Below are positions 1 through 8,232 of a stretch of DNA of 64,000 bases, piece after piece (within the stretch, counting starts at the first letter, position 1; each line of letters starts with the position of its first letter). The notes beneath the pieces are model-generated. The model saw only the letters and a program-made list of their open reading frames with translations. It had not been told where the DNA came from and did no database searches. The position numbers and the translations under genes were made by a program. The stretch is from UBA940 sp964464465 (GTDB lineage: Bacteria; Bacteroidota; Bacteroidia; Bacteroidales; Rikenellaceae). The DNA lies in the NCBI GenBank assembly GCA_964464465.1, contig CAYXGF010000002.1, forward strand, positions 31,185-95,184, read 5' to 3'.

Positions 1-380
1 TGGGCGATTGTCTTGTAGTGGAGATACAGCCCTTTCTGAGACGGCTTGTTGTAATATGGAGTTACGCTCAGCACGGCGCTGAATCCGTCCGTATCTGCGG
101 TTTGCAGCTCTGCGGCCACCGATGCCGTGCAGTTGCCGCCGATGCCGATGACCATGGGAAGCCGCGAGGCGTTGGCCGAGCGTATGCAGGAGACTACATC
201 GGCTCTCTCCCGTGCAGTGAGAGAGGGCGTTTCCGCCGTGGTTCCCAGTGCTACCAGATAATCGACACCCTCGCGCGTCACCCTGTCGACCAGACGTTCC
301 AGTGCTGTGAAATCAATCTCTCCGTTTTTTCCGAACGGAGTGACCAGCGCTACGCCGACACCCTTGAAATCAAATTCCAT
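1..380 (-). CDS. dapA: 4-hydroxy-tetrahydrodipicolinate synthase, 5' part (cut by window edge)
   Basis: Condenses pyruvate with aspartate semialdehyde, the first committed step of lysine and meso-diaminopimelate synthesis in the cytoplasm. Reading leftwards from the ATG at 380, the protein begins MEFDFKGVGVALVTPF and carries the family's GTTAETPSL phosphate/substrate loop around residue 46 and the VTPYYNKPSQKG segment with the conserved tyrosine near residue 112. About 126 codons are present and the rest lies beyond position 1. It follows ligA on the same strand after 48 bases. Supplying diaminopimelate fits the DNPR-type MurE found further along. Identification is firm; only completeness is unknown. 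Confidence 0.95.
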   Translation of the reverse strand, partial: MEFDFKGVGVALVTPFGKNGEIDFTALERLVDRVTREGVDYLVALGTTAETPSLTARERADVVSCIRSANASRLPMVIGIGGNCTASVAAELQTADTDGFSAVLSVTPYYNKPSQKGLYLHYKTIA

Positions 381-410
381 GTTACTATCTCCAAATGCTT
401 TTACGTGAGG

Positions 411-418
411 CAAAATTA
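411..418 (-). promoter_or_regulatory. Possible -7 box for dapA (TAATTTTG)
   Basis: On the minus strand the sequence TAATTTTG matches the Bacteroidetes -7 consensus TAnnTTTG and would start a transcript about 24 bases before the dapA ATG. No TTTG is seen at the expected -33 spacing, so dapA may equally be read from the ligA promoter. Confidence 0.35.
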
Positions 419-428
419 AGACTTTTAA

Positions 429-2495
429 TCAAAACAGATTCCCTTGTTGCGGTTTATTTTCGTTTTTTTGACAAAAAGTTAAATCTTCGACATGGGCGTT
501 GCTGTCCGCGGACGGGCCTGTCATGTCGAGCAGCTGCTGTTCCGAGATGATTTTTATTCCGAGTTTGGCGGCCTTGCTCATCTTCGCGGGGCCGGTCCTG
601 TCTCCCGCCACGAGGAAATCCACGTTGGACGATACTGCCGAGAGGTTGCGGCCTCCGTGACGTTCGATGAAGTCCTTTATGGCGTCGCGGCTGAAACGTT
701 CGAAGGTTCCGGACACGACGAAACTCATTCCTGCGAGCGCCTCGGAGTCCAGGCTGCGGCTCTCGGCCTCGAATTTCAGGCCTGCCGCGCGCAGACGCTC
801 CACAATGCGGCGGTTGTCCGGGTCGGCGAAATACTCGATTATCGCCTCGGCGACCTTCGGGCCTACCTCCTCTGCTTCGGCCAGCTGCTGGGCCGAGGCT
901 TCTATGACCTTGTCCATGGAGCCGAATCCGGATGCTATGTATTTTGCGGTGGTCTCGCCGACGAAACGTATTCCCAGCGCGAAAAGCACTCTGTGGAAAG
1001 GCACTTGCAGCGAGCCGCGTATGCCTTCTATTATGTTCTCGGCGGATTTCTCGCCCAGACGCGGAAGCGATGCCAGTTGCATGGCTTTCAGGTCGTACAG
1101 GTCTGCGGCGTCGTGAACGAGGCCCTGCTGCCACAGCATGGAGAGCGTCTCGGAGCCCAGCGATTCTATGTTCATGGCCTTGCGCGAGACGAAATGTTCG
1201 ATGCGGCCGATTATCTGCGGCGGGCAGTGGCTCTGGTTGGGGCAGTAGTGTTTCGCCTCTCCCTCGTAGCGGACCAGCGCGGTGCCGCACTCGGGGCATG
1301 AGGTTATGAATTCGAAAGGCCGTGTGCCGGCTTTGCGCTGCGAGGTCTCCACTCCGGTGATTTTGGGGATTATCTCGCCGCCTTTCTCGACGTATACCAT
1401 GTCGCCCACACGCACGTCGAGCAGGGCTATCTGTTCGGCGTTGTGCAGCGAGGCGCGTTTTACCGTCGTTCCTGCAAGGTGCACGGGCGAGAGATTGGCG
1501 ACCGGTGTCACGGCGCCTGTCCGTCCCACCTGGAAATCTATGCTCAGCAGCTCGGTCAGGGCCTGTTCCGCCTTGAATTTGTAGGCCACGGCCCAGCGCG
1601 GCGATTTGGCCGTCGTGCCGAGTCGGCGCTGCACGGCGTATTCGTTCACCTTGATAACCACGCCGTCCGTGGCATACGGCAGCGAATGGCGCAGCGTCTC
1701 TACTTCATTTATGTATTCGTACACCTCCTGCGCTGAGGAGCATATGCGCATGTGTTCGGAAACCTTGAAGCCCCACTGCCGTGCAGCCTGCATACTCTCG
1801 CTGTGCGAGGCATACGGCAGATTCTCCGCCACAAGAAAGTAAAGCATGCAGTCCAGTCCGCGCGAGGCGGTGACGGCTGAGTTCTGCTGTTTGAGACTTC
1901 CGGCCGCAGCGTTGCGCGGGTTGGCGAAGAGTGTTTCGGAGGCCTGCTCGCGCTCTCGGTTGAGCCTTTCGAAAGAGGCGTACGGCATGAGTATCTCGCC
2001 GCGAATCTCGAAAAAGTCGGGATAACCCTCCCCCTGCAACTCCAATGGTATGCTGCGTATCGTCCTCACGTTAGCCGTCACGTCGTCGCCCGACACTCCG
2101 TCGCCGCGGGTTACGGCACGCAGCAGCCGTCCGTGCTCGTATGTGAGGGATATGGCCGTGCCGTCGAATTTGAGTTCGCATACATAGTCCGTCTGTCCGG
2201 CGTCGCGACTCACTCGTTCGAAGAATTCGTCCAGCTCCTCTGTCGAGTAGGTGTTGGAGAGCGACTGCATGGGGAATCTGTGGCGTACGCTGACGAACTC
2301 GCTGGTCAGGTCGCTGCCTACGCGCCTGGTAGGGGAGTTCGGGTCGTCGTACTGCGGATACTTTTCTTCCAGCTGTTGCAGTTCGCGCAGCATGGCGTCG
2401 AACTCGAAGTCGGTTATCTCGGGAGAGTTCTCGACGTAGTATCTGTGGTTGTGATAGTTCAGTTTCTGTCTGAGTTCCAGAATTTTCTGCTGCAT
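429..2495 (-). CDS. ligA: NAD-dependent DNA ligase LigA
   Basis: Seals nicks during replication and repair using NAD+. The 688-residue protein has the full family layout: Ia domain, adenylation domain with the KFDG motif (catalytic lysine at residue 109), OB fold, a four-cysteine zinc finger (CPECG...CPNQSHC) near residues 400-430, helix-hairpin-helix repeats (LGEKSAENI, VGPKVAEAI) and a C-terminal BRCT domain around residues 590-670. Length is normal for the family. The ATG at 2495 gives the usual N-terminus (MQQKILELRQKLNYH). A near-consensus promoter lies about 34 bases upstream, divergent from the acidic protein gene at 2669. Confidence 0.98.
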   Translation of the reverse strand: MQQKILELRQKLNYHNHRYYVENSPEITDFEFDAMLRELQQLEEKYPQYDDPNSPTRRVGSDLTSEFVSVRHRFPMQSLSNTYSTEELDEFFERVSRDAGQTDYVCELKFDGTAISLTYEHGRLLRAVTRGDGVSGDDVTANVRTIRSIPLELQGEGYPDFFEIRGEILMPYASFERLNREREQASETLFANPRNAAAGSLKQQNSAVTASRGLDCMLYFLVAENLPYASHSESMQAARQWGFKVSEHMRICSSAQEVYEYINEVETLRHSLPYATDGVVIKVNEYAVQRRLGTTAKSPRWAVAYKFKAEQALTELLSIDFQVGRTGAVTPVANLSPVHLAGTTVKRASLHNAEQIALLDVRVGDMVYVEKGGEIIPKITGVETSQRKAGTRPFEFITSCPECGTALVRYEGEAKHYCPNQSHCPPQIIGRIEHFVSRKAMNIESLGSETLSMLWQQGLVHDAADLYDLKAMQLASLPRLGEKSAENIIEGIRGSLQVPFHRVLFALGIRFVGETTAKYIASGFGSMDKVIEASAQQLAEAEEVGPKVAEAIIEYFADPDNRRIVERLRAAGLKFEAESRSLDSEALAGMSFVVSGTFERFSRDAIKDFIERHGGRNLSAVSSNVDFLVAGDRTGPAKMSKAAKLGIKIISEQQLLDMTGPSADSNAHVEDLTFCQKNENKPQQGNLF

Positions 2496-2528
2496 GGTAC
2501 TATGAATGACAGGAGAGTTAAGTTCGGG

Positions 2529-2536
2529 TAAAGATA
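2529..2536 (-). promoter_or_regulatory. Probable ligA -7 box (TATCTTTA)
   Basis: TATCTTTA on the minus strand differs from TAnnTTTG only in the last base, and an ATTG element lies about 20 bases further upstream at the -33 position. The transcript would start about 27 bases before the ligA ATG. Confidence 0.5.
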
Positions 2537-2616
2537 CTCATTTTGCATTTTACGTACAATAGCGCGGAGATAAAACGGGGGAGAAAAAACGGCTCCGCAA
2601 ATTTTTTGGCTGAATG

Positions 2617-2647
2617 TTTGCGATTTGTAAATTACTGCGTATAATTG
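2617..2647 (+). promoter_or_regulatory. Bacteroidetes-type promoter TTTG-N19-TATAATTG
   Basis: TTTG at 2617-2620 is followed after exactly 19 bases by TATAATTG at 2640-2647, one mismatch from TAnnTTTG. The predicted start point near 2654 leaves a leader of about 15 bases before the ATG at 2669. Confidence 0.65.
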
Positions 2648-2668
2648 CAAAAATTTTTGACACTGGTT

Positions 2669-3001
2669 ATGACTAAAACGACAGAAAATAAACCCAAAAA
2701 ACGGCTGATTATCAGTCAGCACAACCTCCCGTTGGAGTTGCAGCAGCAGCTTCGGGAGCAGTATCCGGGCGGATATACCGATGCCATGATGCGTATAGAC
2801 AAGGGACCCGGCGATTTCTTCTATGCCGTGGTTTTGGAGACCGAGGATATAAATTATCTCGTGAAGGTGGATGTGAAGATTGACGACGGTATAGACGACG
2901 AGGAGGACAAGGATTACATCGAAGACGGCGACATCGACGGAGCCGACGAGATAATGGATACGGCCGACGAGGAGCAGAGCGCCGAGCTGGAAAACGTTTA
3001 G
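2669..3001 (+). CDS. Small highly acidic conserved hypothetical protein
   Basis: Function not recognised. The 110-residue protein has a basic N-terminus (MTKTTENKPKKRLI), a central segment with an aromatic-rich GDFFYAVVLETEDINYLVKVD stretch, and a C-terminal tail of about 40 residues made largely of Asp and Glu. There is no signal peptide or membrane segment, so it is presumably cytosolic. I chose the ATG at 2669 because a promoter ends just upstream; an in-frame TTG at 2645 would fall inside the promoter. It lies between ligA (divergent) and tilS, with a terminator-like hairpin after it. An acidic tail could mean a chaperone-like or nucleic-acid-mimic role, but nothing in the sequence proves this. 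Confidence 0.75.
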   Translation: MTKTTENKPKKRLIISQHNLPLELQQQLREQYPGGYTDAMMRIDKGPGDFFYAVVLETEDINYLVKVDVKIDDGIDDEEDKDYIEDGDIDGADEIMDTADEEQSAELENV

Positions 3002-3029
3002 ACAAGGATTAGAAGTACGAGATATGATG

Positions 3030-3057
3030 CCCCGGGAGACACATCGACCGGGGTTTT
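3030..3057 (+). terminator. Terminator-like hairpin after the acidic protein gene
   Basis: CCCCGG (3030-3035) and CCGGGG (3048-3053) form a 6-bp GC stem with a 12-base loop, followed by four T residues. It sits 29 bases after the stop codon. The short T run makes it moderate rather than strong. Confidence 0.5.
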
Positions 3058-3112
3058 CGTTGAATGCACGGTCCGTACCCGCGTGCGGCGGCTGAAAAAC
3101 ATGTCCTGCGGT

Positions 3113-3143
3113 TTTCATTTGACGTTATAAGTTCGTACATTTG
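3113..3143 (+). promoter_or_regulatory. tilS promoter, TTTC-N19-TACATTTG
   Basis: TACATTTG at 3136-3143 is a perfect -7 match, with TTTC in place of TTTG at the -33 position after 19 bases. The predicted start near 3150 leaves a short leader before the ATG at 3166, which supports that start over upstream in-frame codons. Confidence 0.65.
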
Positions 3144-3165
3144 TGAGTCATATATTTCGGAAACC

Positions 3166-4512
3166 ATGGAAGCATTGCTGGATAAATTTCGCAAGTACAT
3201 CAAGGATAACTCGCTGGCTACGCACAGCGACAAGATTCTGCTGACGGTCAGCGGCGGGGTCGATTCCATGGTCATGCTCCGGCTCTTCGCCGAATGCGGA
3301 TACGACATAGGCGTTGCTCACTGCAACTTCCAGCTCCGGGGCCGCGAGAGCGACGAGGACGAGGTGCTGGTGGCCGATGCGGCGGCGCGTCTGGGCGTGC
3401 CGTGTTACAACAAGCGTTTCGCCACGGCGCAGGAGATGGAGCGCACGGGCGAGTCGATGGAGATGGCTGCGCGCCGGTTGCGTTACGACTGGTTCGCCGA
3501 GCTGAGCGAGCAGTACGGATACACGGTTGTGGCCATCGCTCATCAGGCCGACGATTCGATAGAGACGTTCTTCATCAATCTGCTGCGCGGTACCGGTCTG
3601 AGAGGACTTACGGGCATAAGCATGACGCGCGGCCGTATAATCCGACCTCTGCTGTTCGCCTCGCGCAAGGATATTGCGGACTATGCCGTGGCCAACGGAA
3701 TAGTTTTCCGCGAGGATTCGTCGAACCGTTCCACAAAATATCTGCGCAACAAGATAAGACTGGGACTTGTGCCGCGTATACGTGAGATAAATCCCAAGTT
3801 CACCGACCTCATGCGTCATAATATCGGCCGTCTGACCGATGCCCAGCTCTTCATAAGCCGCAGCATAGAGCTGCTCCGGTCGCAGATAGAGACCCGCGCC
3901 GGGGGGCAGACCGTAATAGATACGGACCGCATAGACCGCAACTATCCTGTGGAGTTCGTCATCTACGAGCTGCTGAGCACTCCCTACGGATTCAAGGGCG
4001 ATGTGGTGGATGGTCTGTGCCGGGCCCTTGCCGAAGGAGTGTCGGGCCGCAAGTTCTTCTCGAAGGAGTATGTGGCGTATTTGGACCGCCGTAAGATAAT
4101 CATACAGCCGTTGCAGAGTACCGAGCTGTGCGAGGTGAGCGTCGAAAACGGTGCTTCGCGTGCCTATTGCGGCAATTCGGTCCTGTATATGGAGTATCTC
4201 GACATCGACAATGTGGATACGCTGTCGCTGCCGGAAAATATAGCGCTCATAGATGCCGACAGGTTGGAGTTTCCTTTGACGCTGCGGCGTTGGATGGATG
4301 GCGACTCGTTTGTGCCGATAGGTATGAGCGGCCGCAAGAAGGTCAGCGATTTCCTCATCGACGCCAAGGTGTCGCTTCCCGAAAAGCAGCGTCAGTTCGT
4401 CCTTTTGAGCGGCGGCCGTATTGTCTGGCTTATAGGGCGCAGGCTCAGCGATGAATTCAAGATTACCGGTTCCACCGAGAATATTCTGAAAATAACCAAG
4501 GAGATAATCTGA
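3166..4512 (+). CDS. tilS: tRNA(Ile)-lysidine synthase TilS
   Basis: Adds lysine to C34 of the CAU-anticodon tRNA-Ile so that it reads AUA; essential in most bacteria. The 448-residue protein has the N-type ATP PP-loop SGGVDS at residues 29-34, the following AHCNFQLRG motif, a TilS substrate-binding middle region and the C-terminal TilS-C domain (LRRWMDGDSFVPIGM and GRKKVSDF). An open frame continues upstream to 3064, but the ATG at 3166 gives the normal N-terminus and lies just after a good promoter. holA begins 5 bases after the stop, so the two are probably cotranscribed. Confidence 0.96.
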   Translation: MEALLDKFRKYIKDNSLATHSDKILLTVSGGVDSMVMLRLFAECGYDIGVAHCNFQLRGRESDEDEVLVADAAARLGVPCYNKRFATAQEMERTGESMEMAARRLRYDWFAELSEQYGYTVVAIAHQADDSIETFFINLLRGTGLRGLTGISMTRGRIIRPLLFASRKDIADYAVANGIVFREDSSNRSTKYLRNKIRLGLVPRIREINPKFTDLMRHNIGRLTDAQLFISRSIELLRSQIETRAGGQTVIDTDRIDRNYPVEFVIYELLSTPYGFKGDVVDGLCRALAEGVSGRKFFSKEYVAYLDRRKIIIQPLQSTELCEVSVENGASRAYCGNSVLYMEYLDIDNVDTLSLPENIALIDADRLEFPLTLRRWMDGDSFVPIGMSGRKKVSDFLIDAKVSLPEKQRQFVLLSGGRIVWLIGRRLSDEFKITGSTENILKITKEII

Positions 4513-4517
4513 GCGCG

Positions 4518-5588
4518 ATGGCCAAGAGCGATGTTAAATTCAGGGACAGCGTTGCGCAGGCTCAGCGTATCGAGTCCATGATAATGCAGAAAAACTGCTC
4601 GCCCGTCTATCTGCTGATGGGCGAGGAGCCGTATTTTATTGACCGCATATCGGATATGTGTGCCGAGGATGTGCTCTCCGAGCAGGAGAAGGCGTTCAAC
4701 CTCACGGTCGTCTATGGAAAGGACTCCACTGCCGGTGCGGTCGTCAATCTGTGCCGTCAGGTGCCTATGATTGGCGCGCGGCAGGTGGTGATAGTGAAGG
4801 AGGCGCAGACACTTCGGAAAATAGAGGAGCTGTCGGTATATACCTCTGCGCCTGTTGCCTCGACGATTCTCGTGCTCTGCCACAAGGAGAAGAACGTGGA
4901 CAAACGGACCGCGCTGTACAAGAGTTGTCTTGCGCACGGCGAGGTTCTGGAATCGGTTCGTCCGCGCGATTACGAGATGAAGGGGTGGCTGACGGATTTC
5001 ATACGTGCGCGCGGCCTTGACATGGAGCCGAAGGCTGTGGATATGATTACCGAGCATCTGGGAACCGATATATCCAAAATATCCAACGAACTTTCCAAGC
5101 TCGTCCTGTCCCTGCCGCAGGGAACCCGGAAGGTTACGGCGGAGCATGTGGAACTCAATATAGGCATAAGCAAGGATTTCAACAATTTCGAGCTGTGTAA
5201 CGCCGTGGCCACGCGCAATGTCGCAAAGGCGCTTGCCATAGCCGACAATTTCGCGCGCAATCCCAAGCAGCATCCTTTTGTGGTCACTCTGTCGACGCTT
5301 TTCACCCAGTTCCGCCAGATATTCATAATCAATTATTACAAATGGCTCTCCGCCAGGCGTTCGCAGCCGATGCCCTCGGATGCGGAGCTTTGTCGTGTGC
5401 TTAAAGTGTCCAGTCCGTTCATTGTCGGCCAGTTGAGGCAGGCGGCGGCGCTGTATCCCAATAAGAAGACGTTCGGTATATTGGGTCTCATGCGGCAGTA
5501 CGATGCCAAGAGCAAAGGTATCGACAACGGTGGAATGAGCGATGCGGAACTGCTGCGCGAACTTCTGCTCAAAATATTCATGTGCTGA
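4518..5588 (+). CDS. holA: DNA polymerase III subunit delta
   Basis: The delta subunit of the clamp loader opens the sliding clamp during replication. The 356-residue product has the family's N-terminal AAA-like fold (SPVYLLMGEEPYFIDR near residue 28, without a working Walker A, as is normal for delta) and the helical C-terminal collar domain (SSPFIVGQLRQAA, then a GMSDAELLRELLLKI ending). Length matches the family. It follows tilS by 5 bases, and its stop codon overlaps the next start as TGATG, implying translational coupling to the aminotransferase gene. Confidence 0.93.
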   Translation: MAKSDVKFRDSVAQAQRIESMIMQKNCSPVYLLMGEEPYFIDRISDMCAEDVLSEQEKAFNLTVVYGKDSTAGAVVNLCRQVPMIGARQVVIVKEAQTLRKIEELSVYTSAPVASTILVLCHKEKNVDKRTALYKSCLAHGEVLESVRPRDYEMKGWLTDFIRARGLDMEPKAVDMITEHLGTDISKISNELSKLVLSLPQGTRKVTAEHVELNIGISKDFNNFELCNAVATRNVAKALAIADNFARNPKQHPFVVTLSTLFTQFRQIFIINYYKWLSARRSQPMPSDAELCRVLKVSSPFIVGQLRQAAALYPNKKTFGILGLMRQYDAKSKGIDNGGMSDAELLRELLLKIFMC

Positions 5589-6397
5589 TGCCGCGGCCCG
5601 GATACATATCCGTCGGCGGTAAAATTGTCGGGAGCGGCTTCCCCGGCCCGTTGCCGGCATCCGGATTCTACATAAGACAGGGTATGAGGACATCGGGCGG
5701 CCGTATTCCGAATGCGGAGATGTATGTCGATTTTTTCCGTCATGCCGTCCGCACGGTGCTCGGCATGCCTCTGGACCTTACGGCCGCGCGGTTGGAGGCG
5801 TGGGCCGCGGAGTTGGCCGTCCGCAACTTCTTCGACCGCGATGTTCCGGTGGAGATGGATATGTACCTTGTCCTGGATTCGGATTCGCTGCTGCCTGTGA
5901 TGACATGCCGCAGGGTGCTTATGGACGACAGCTATGCCTTGCAGGGTGTGAGGCCCGCGGCCGTGATTTTCAGTTACGGTTTCCCGTACCCGTCGTTCAG
6001 GACCTCCGTTTCGGATGCCGCCGATGCGCTTTTCGGACACAAGGCGTTCGGCGACCGTGCGGCCGTGGCGGTGAGGTGCGATGCCGACAGCGTATTGCTC
6101 GCTGCCCGTTCGGAGGCGCTTTTTGCCGTGCATGGCAAGACTCTAATAGCCACTCCGCTGTCTGCCGGCGCCGCGGACAGTGTTCACAGGCATGTCGCTG
6201 TCGCGGCGGCCCGTGATGCCGGAATACCGTTTGCCGAGCAGGAAATCAGGTCGCAGATGCTTTCGCGTTATGACGAACTGATGATAATAGACGCTCTCGG
6301 AGTCACCTCCATATCGCAGTGCGGCGGGGCAAGATTCATGTCGCTCACGGCCAGGCGTCTTGCCGAGGCGATGGCTGCGGCCGCGGGCGGAGTTTGA
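5588..6397 (+). CDS. Aminotransferase class IV (PLP fold-type IV) family protein
   Basis: A 269-residue member of the fold-type IV PLP family that includes aminodeoxychorismate lyase (PabC) and branched-chain aminotransferases. The second half fits the family pattern: a lysine in GHKAF that could be the Schiff-base residue, SEALFAV, IATPLSAGAADSVHR, and a YDELMIIDALGVTSI segment. The N-terminal part is divergent, so the substrate cannot be assigned; a PabC-like role in folate synthesis is the simplest guess from length. The ATG at 5588 overlaps the holA stop by one base; a GTG at 5582 is an alternative. It converges with the acyltransferase gene 13 bases beyond its stop. Confidence 0.75.
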   Translation: MPRPGYISVGGKIVGSGFPGPLPASGFYIRQGMRTSGGRIPNAEMYVDFFRHAVRTVLGMPLDLTAARLEAWAAELAVRNFFDRDVPVEMDMYLVLDSDSLLPVMTCRRVLMDDSYALQGVRPAAVIFSYGFPYPSFRTSVSDAADALFGHKAFGDRAAVAVRCDADSVLLAARSEALFAVHGKTLIATPLSAGAADSVHRHVAVAAARDAGIPFAEQEIRSQMLSRYDELMIIDALGVTSISQCGGARFMSLTARRLAEAMAAAAGGV

Positions 6398-6410
6398 TGA
6401 TGCCGTGAGG

Positions 6411-7226
6411 CTACCTGTGCTGCGGGGCGAGCGAATAGGCGCGGCGGCGGATTTCCTCGGTCTGGGCGCGGGCGTTGCCTGTCGTGGCGAGCGACTGCCA
6501 GGGTATCGGTTTTCCTATATATATGTCGAAATGCCGCCCGGCCTGCGAGAACATCTCGTCCGGAAGATAGAGCATCTCGACGTTGAGTCTGAGACCCATT
6601 TTCTTGCGCCACGAGGAGAGTCTGTAAAAGAAATCGGACAGCCGTCCTTCCACGAACGTCGGCACTATGTCGCGCTGCGATGCCGCTGCGCGTTTGACGA
6701 ACGATGTTTTCCACTCGGTGTCCTGTATAATGCCGTTTATTTTGCGCGAGCACAGGCCTGCCGGAAATGTCAGTAAGGGCAGGTCGGAGGCGAATGCGTC
6801 GGCGAATCTGCGTGCCGAGACGCTGCTCTGCGAGCCGAATTTGTTTACGGGGATAAATATCGGTTTGAGAGGCGGCAGGTTCATGAGAATGTCGTTGACT
6901 ATGACGCGCACGTCGCCGAAATGCCGGCCTATCTTTTCGGCGAGCATCATGCCGTCCATGCCGCCGAAAGGGTGGTTGGAGGCGAAGACGTATCTGCCTG
7001 CCGGGTCTATGTTTTCCAGTCCGTGGATGTCGTAGCTCACGTCCATGTATTGCAGCGTGGCATGTATGAAATCGAGCGGAGTCATGGAGCCGAAATGCTC
7101 GAATGCGTAGTTTATCCTGTCCAGATGAACTTTGCGTCCGATGTAGTCTGTTACCGCCCGGGGAACAAACGGCGCGAGGGCCGGTTTTTTCTCTTTGAGT
7201 ATTTGTCTGATAGAGATTCTTTCCAT
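6411..7226 (-). CDS. PlsC-type (1-acylglycerol-3-phosphate) acyltransferase family protein
   Basis: Transfers acyl chains to a lipid precursor at the inner face of the cytoplasmic membrane. The 271-residue protein shows the acyltransferase block I HX4D as NHPFGGMD near residue 84, a FIPVNKFGS block near residue 124 and LTFPAGLCSRKING (block III-like, around residue 150). There are no clear membrane spans. Members of this branch in Bacteroidetes are often annotated as hemolysin-like or O-acyltransferases of phospho- or aminoacyl lipids; the exact acceptor cannot be read from sequence. It is transcribed divergently from the division cluster, from an overlapping promoter pair. Confidence 0.85.
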   Translation of the reverse strand: MERISIRQILKEKKPALAPFVPRAVTDYIGRKVHLDRINYAFEHFGSMTPLDFIHATLQYMDVSYDIHGLENIDPAGRYVFASNHPFGGMDGMMLAEKIGRHFGDVRVIVNDILMNLPPLKPIFIPVNKFGSQSSVSARRFADAFASDLPLLTFPAGLCSRKINGIIQDTEWKTSFVKRAAASQRDIVPTFVEGRLSDFFYRLSSWRKKMGLRLNVEMLYLPDEMFSQAGRHFDIYIGKPIPWQSLATTGNARAQTEEIRRRAYSLAPQHR

Positions 7227-7248
7227 TCGGCTGTCGAAAATATTTTTG

Positions 7249-7279
7249 CAAATATAGGAATTCCGGTTTTGAAAACAAT
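7249..7279 (-). promoter_or_regulatory. Promoter of the acyltransferase gene, ATTG-N19-TATATTTG
   Basis: On the minus strand TATATTTG (7256 to 7249) is a perfect -7 box, preceded at 19 bases by ATTG. It overlaps the rsmH promoter on the opposite strand, so the two may interfere with or co-regulate each other. Confidence 0.65.
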
Positions 7280-7298
7280 GCGGTTCTTAGTACCTTTG
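7268..7298 (+). promoter_or_regulatory. Canonical promoter of the division cluster, TTTG-N19-TACCTTTG
   Basis: TTTG at 7268-7271, 19 bases, then TACCTTTG at 7291-7298: a perfect match to the Bacteroidetes primary sigma consensus. The transcript would start near 7305, giving a leader of about 21 bases to rsmH. No other equally good promoter was noticed in the tightly spaced genes behind it. Confidence 0.8.
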
Positions 7299-7325
7299 AA
7301 TCCTAATAGACCCGAAAAATAACAC

Positions 7326-8228
7326 ATGTCGGAATATCACACTCCGGTGCTGCTCGAAGAGTCGGTGCAGCTGCTCGACATAAAACCCGAAGGGACCTAC
7401 GTCGATTTGACATTCGGCGGCGGCGGTCACTCCTCGCTTATCCTTTCACGGCTCGGAGGGCAGGGACATCTGTACTCTTTCGACCAGGATGCGGATGCCG
7501 AGGCCAACAAGCCCGAGGCCGGCAACTTCACTTTCATAAGGAGCAACTTCCGGTTCATGCGCTCTGCGCTGAGGTATCGCGGAGTCGGGTCTGTGGACGG
7601 AATACTGGCCGATTTGGGCGTGTCGTCGCACCATTTCGATACTGACAGCCGCGGGTTCTCGTTCCGGGCCGACGCGCCGCTCGACATGCGGATGAATACC
7701 GGTGCGGGCGTGACGGCCGCGGATATTGTGAACGGATATTCGACGGATGAACTGTTCCGCGTGTTGCAGCAGTACGGCGAGGTGGAGGGTGCTTTCCGTG
7801 TGGCTGAGCTGATAGCCGAGGCCCGCCGCAACTCACCGATACTGTCGACCGCCGATTTGATAAACGCGGTCCGGAAACGCATTCCGAAGAGGGATGAGAC
7901 CAAGTTCCTGTCCAAACTTTTCCAGGCCCTGCGCATCGAGGTGAACGGAGAGATGGAGGCGTTGAAGATGGCGCTCGAACAGAGTCTGAAAATACTGCGT
8001 CCGGGCGGACGGCTGGTGGTGATTTCGTATCATTCGCTCGAAGACCGTCTGGTCAAGAACTTCATGCGCGGCGGGACCTTCGAGTCCGTGCCCGAGAAAG
8101 ACTTTTTCGGACAGAGCAGCACGCCGCTGCGTCTTGTGACGCGCAAGGCGGTGCAGCCTTCCGAACAGGAGATAAACGATAATCCGCGCAGCCGCAGCGC
8201 AAGACTGAGGGCTGCCGAGAAAATTTGA
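7326..8228 (+). CDS. rsmH: 16S rRNA (cytosine(1402)-N(4))-methyltransferase RsmH
   Basis: Methylates C1402 of 16S rRNA in the decoding centre using SAM. The 300-residue protein starts with the family signature YHTPVLLEES, has the SAM-binding DLTFGGGGHS motif near residue 30, DLGVSSHHFD near residue 97 and the DAPLDMRMN segment. As in most bacteria it opens the division/cell-wall cluster. The gene mraZ, which usually precedes it, is absent here; the upstream neighbour is a divergent acyltransferase. Confidence 0.97.
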   Translation: MSEYHTPVLLEESVQLLDIKPEGTYVDLTFGGGGHSSLILSRLGGQGHLYSFDQDADAEANKPEAGNFTFIRSNFRFMRSALRYRGVGSVDGILADLGVSSHHFDTDSRGFSFRADAPLDMRMNTGAGVTAADIVNGYSTDELFRVLQQYGEVEGAFRVAELIAEARRNSPILSTADLINAVRKRIPKRDETKFLSKLFQALRIEVNGEMEALKMALEQSLKILRPGGRLVVISYHSLEDRLVKNFMRGGTFESVPEKDFFGQSSTPLRLVTRKAVQPSEQEINDNPRSRSARLRAAEKI

Positions 8229-8232
8229 AGCC

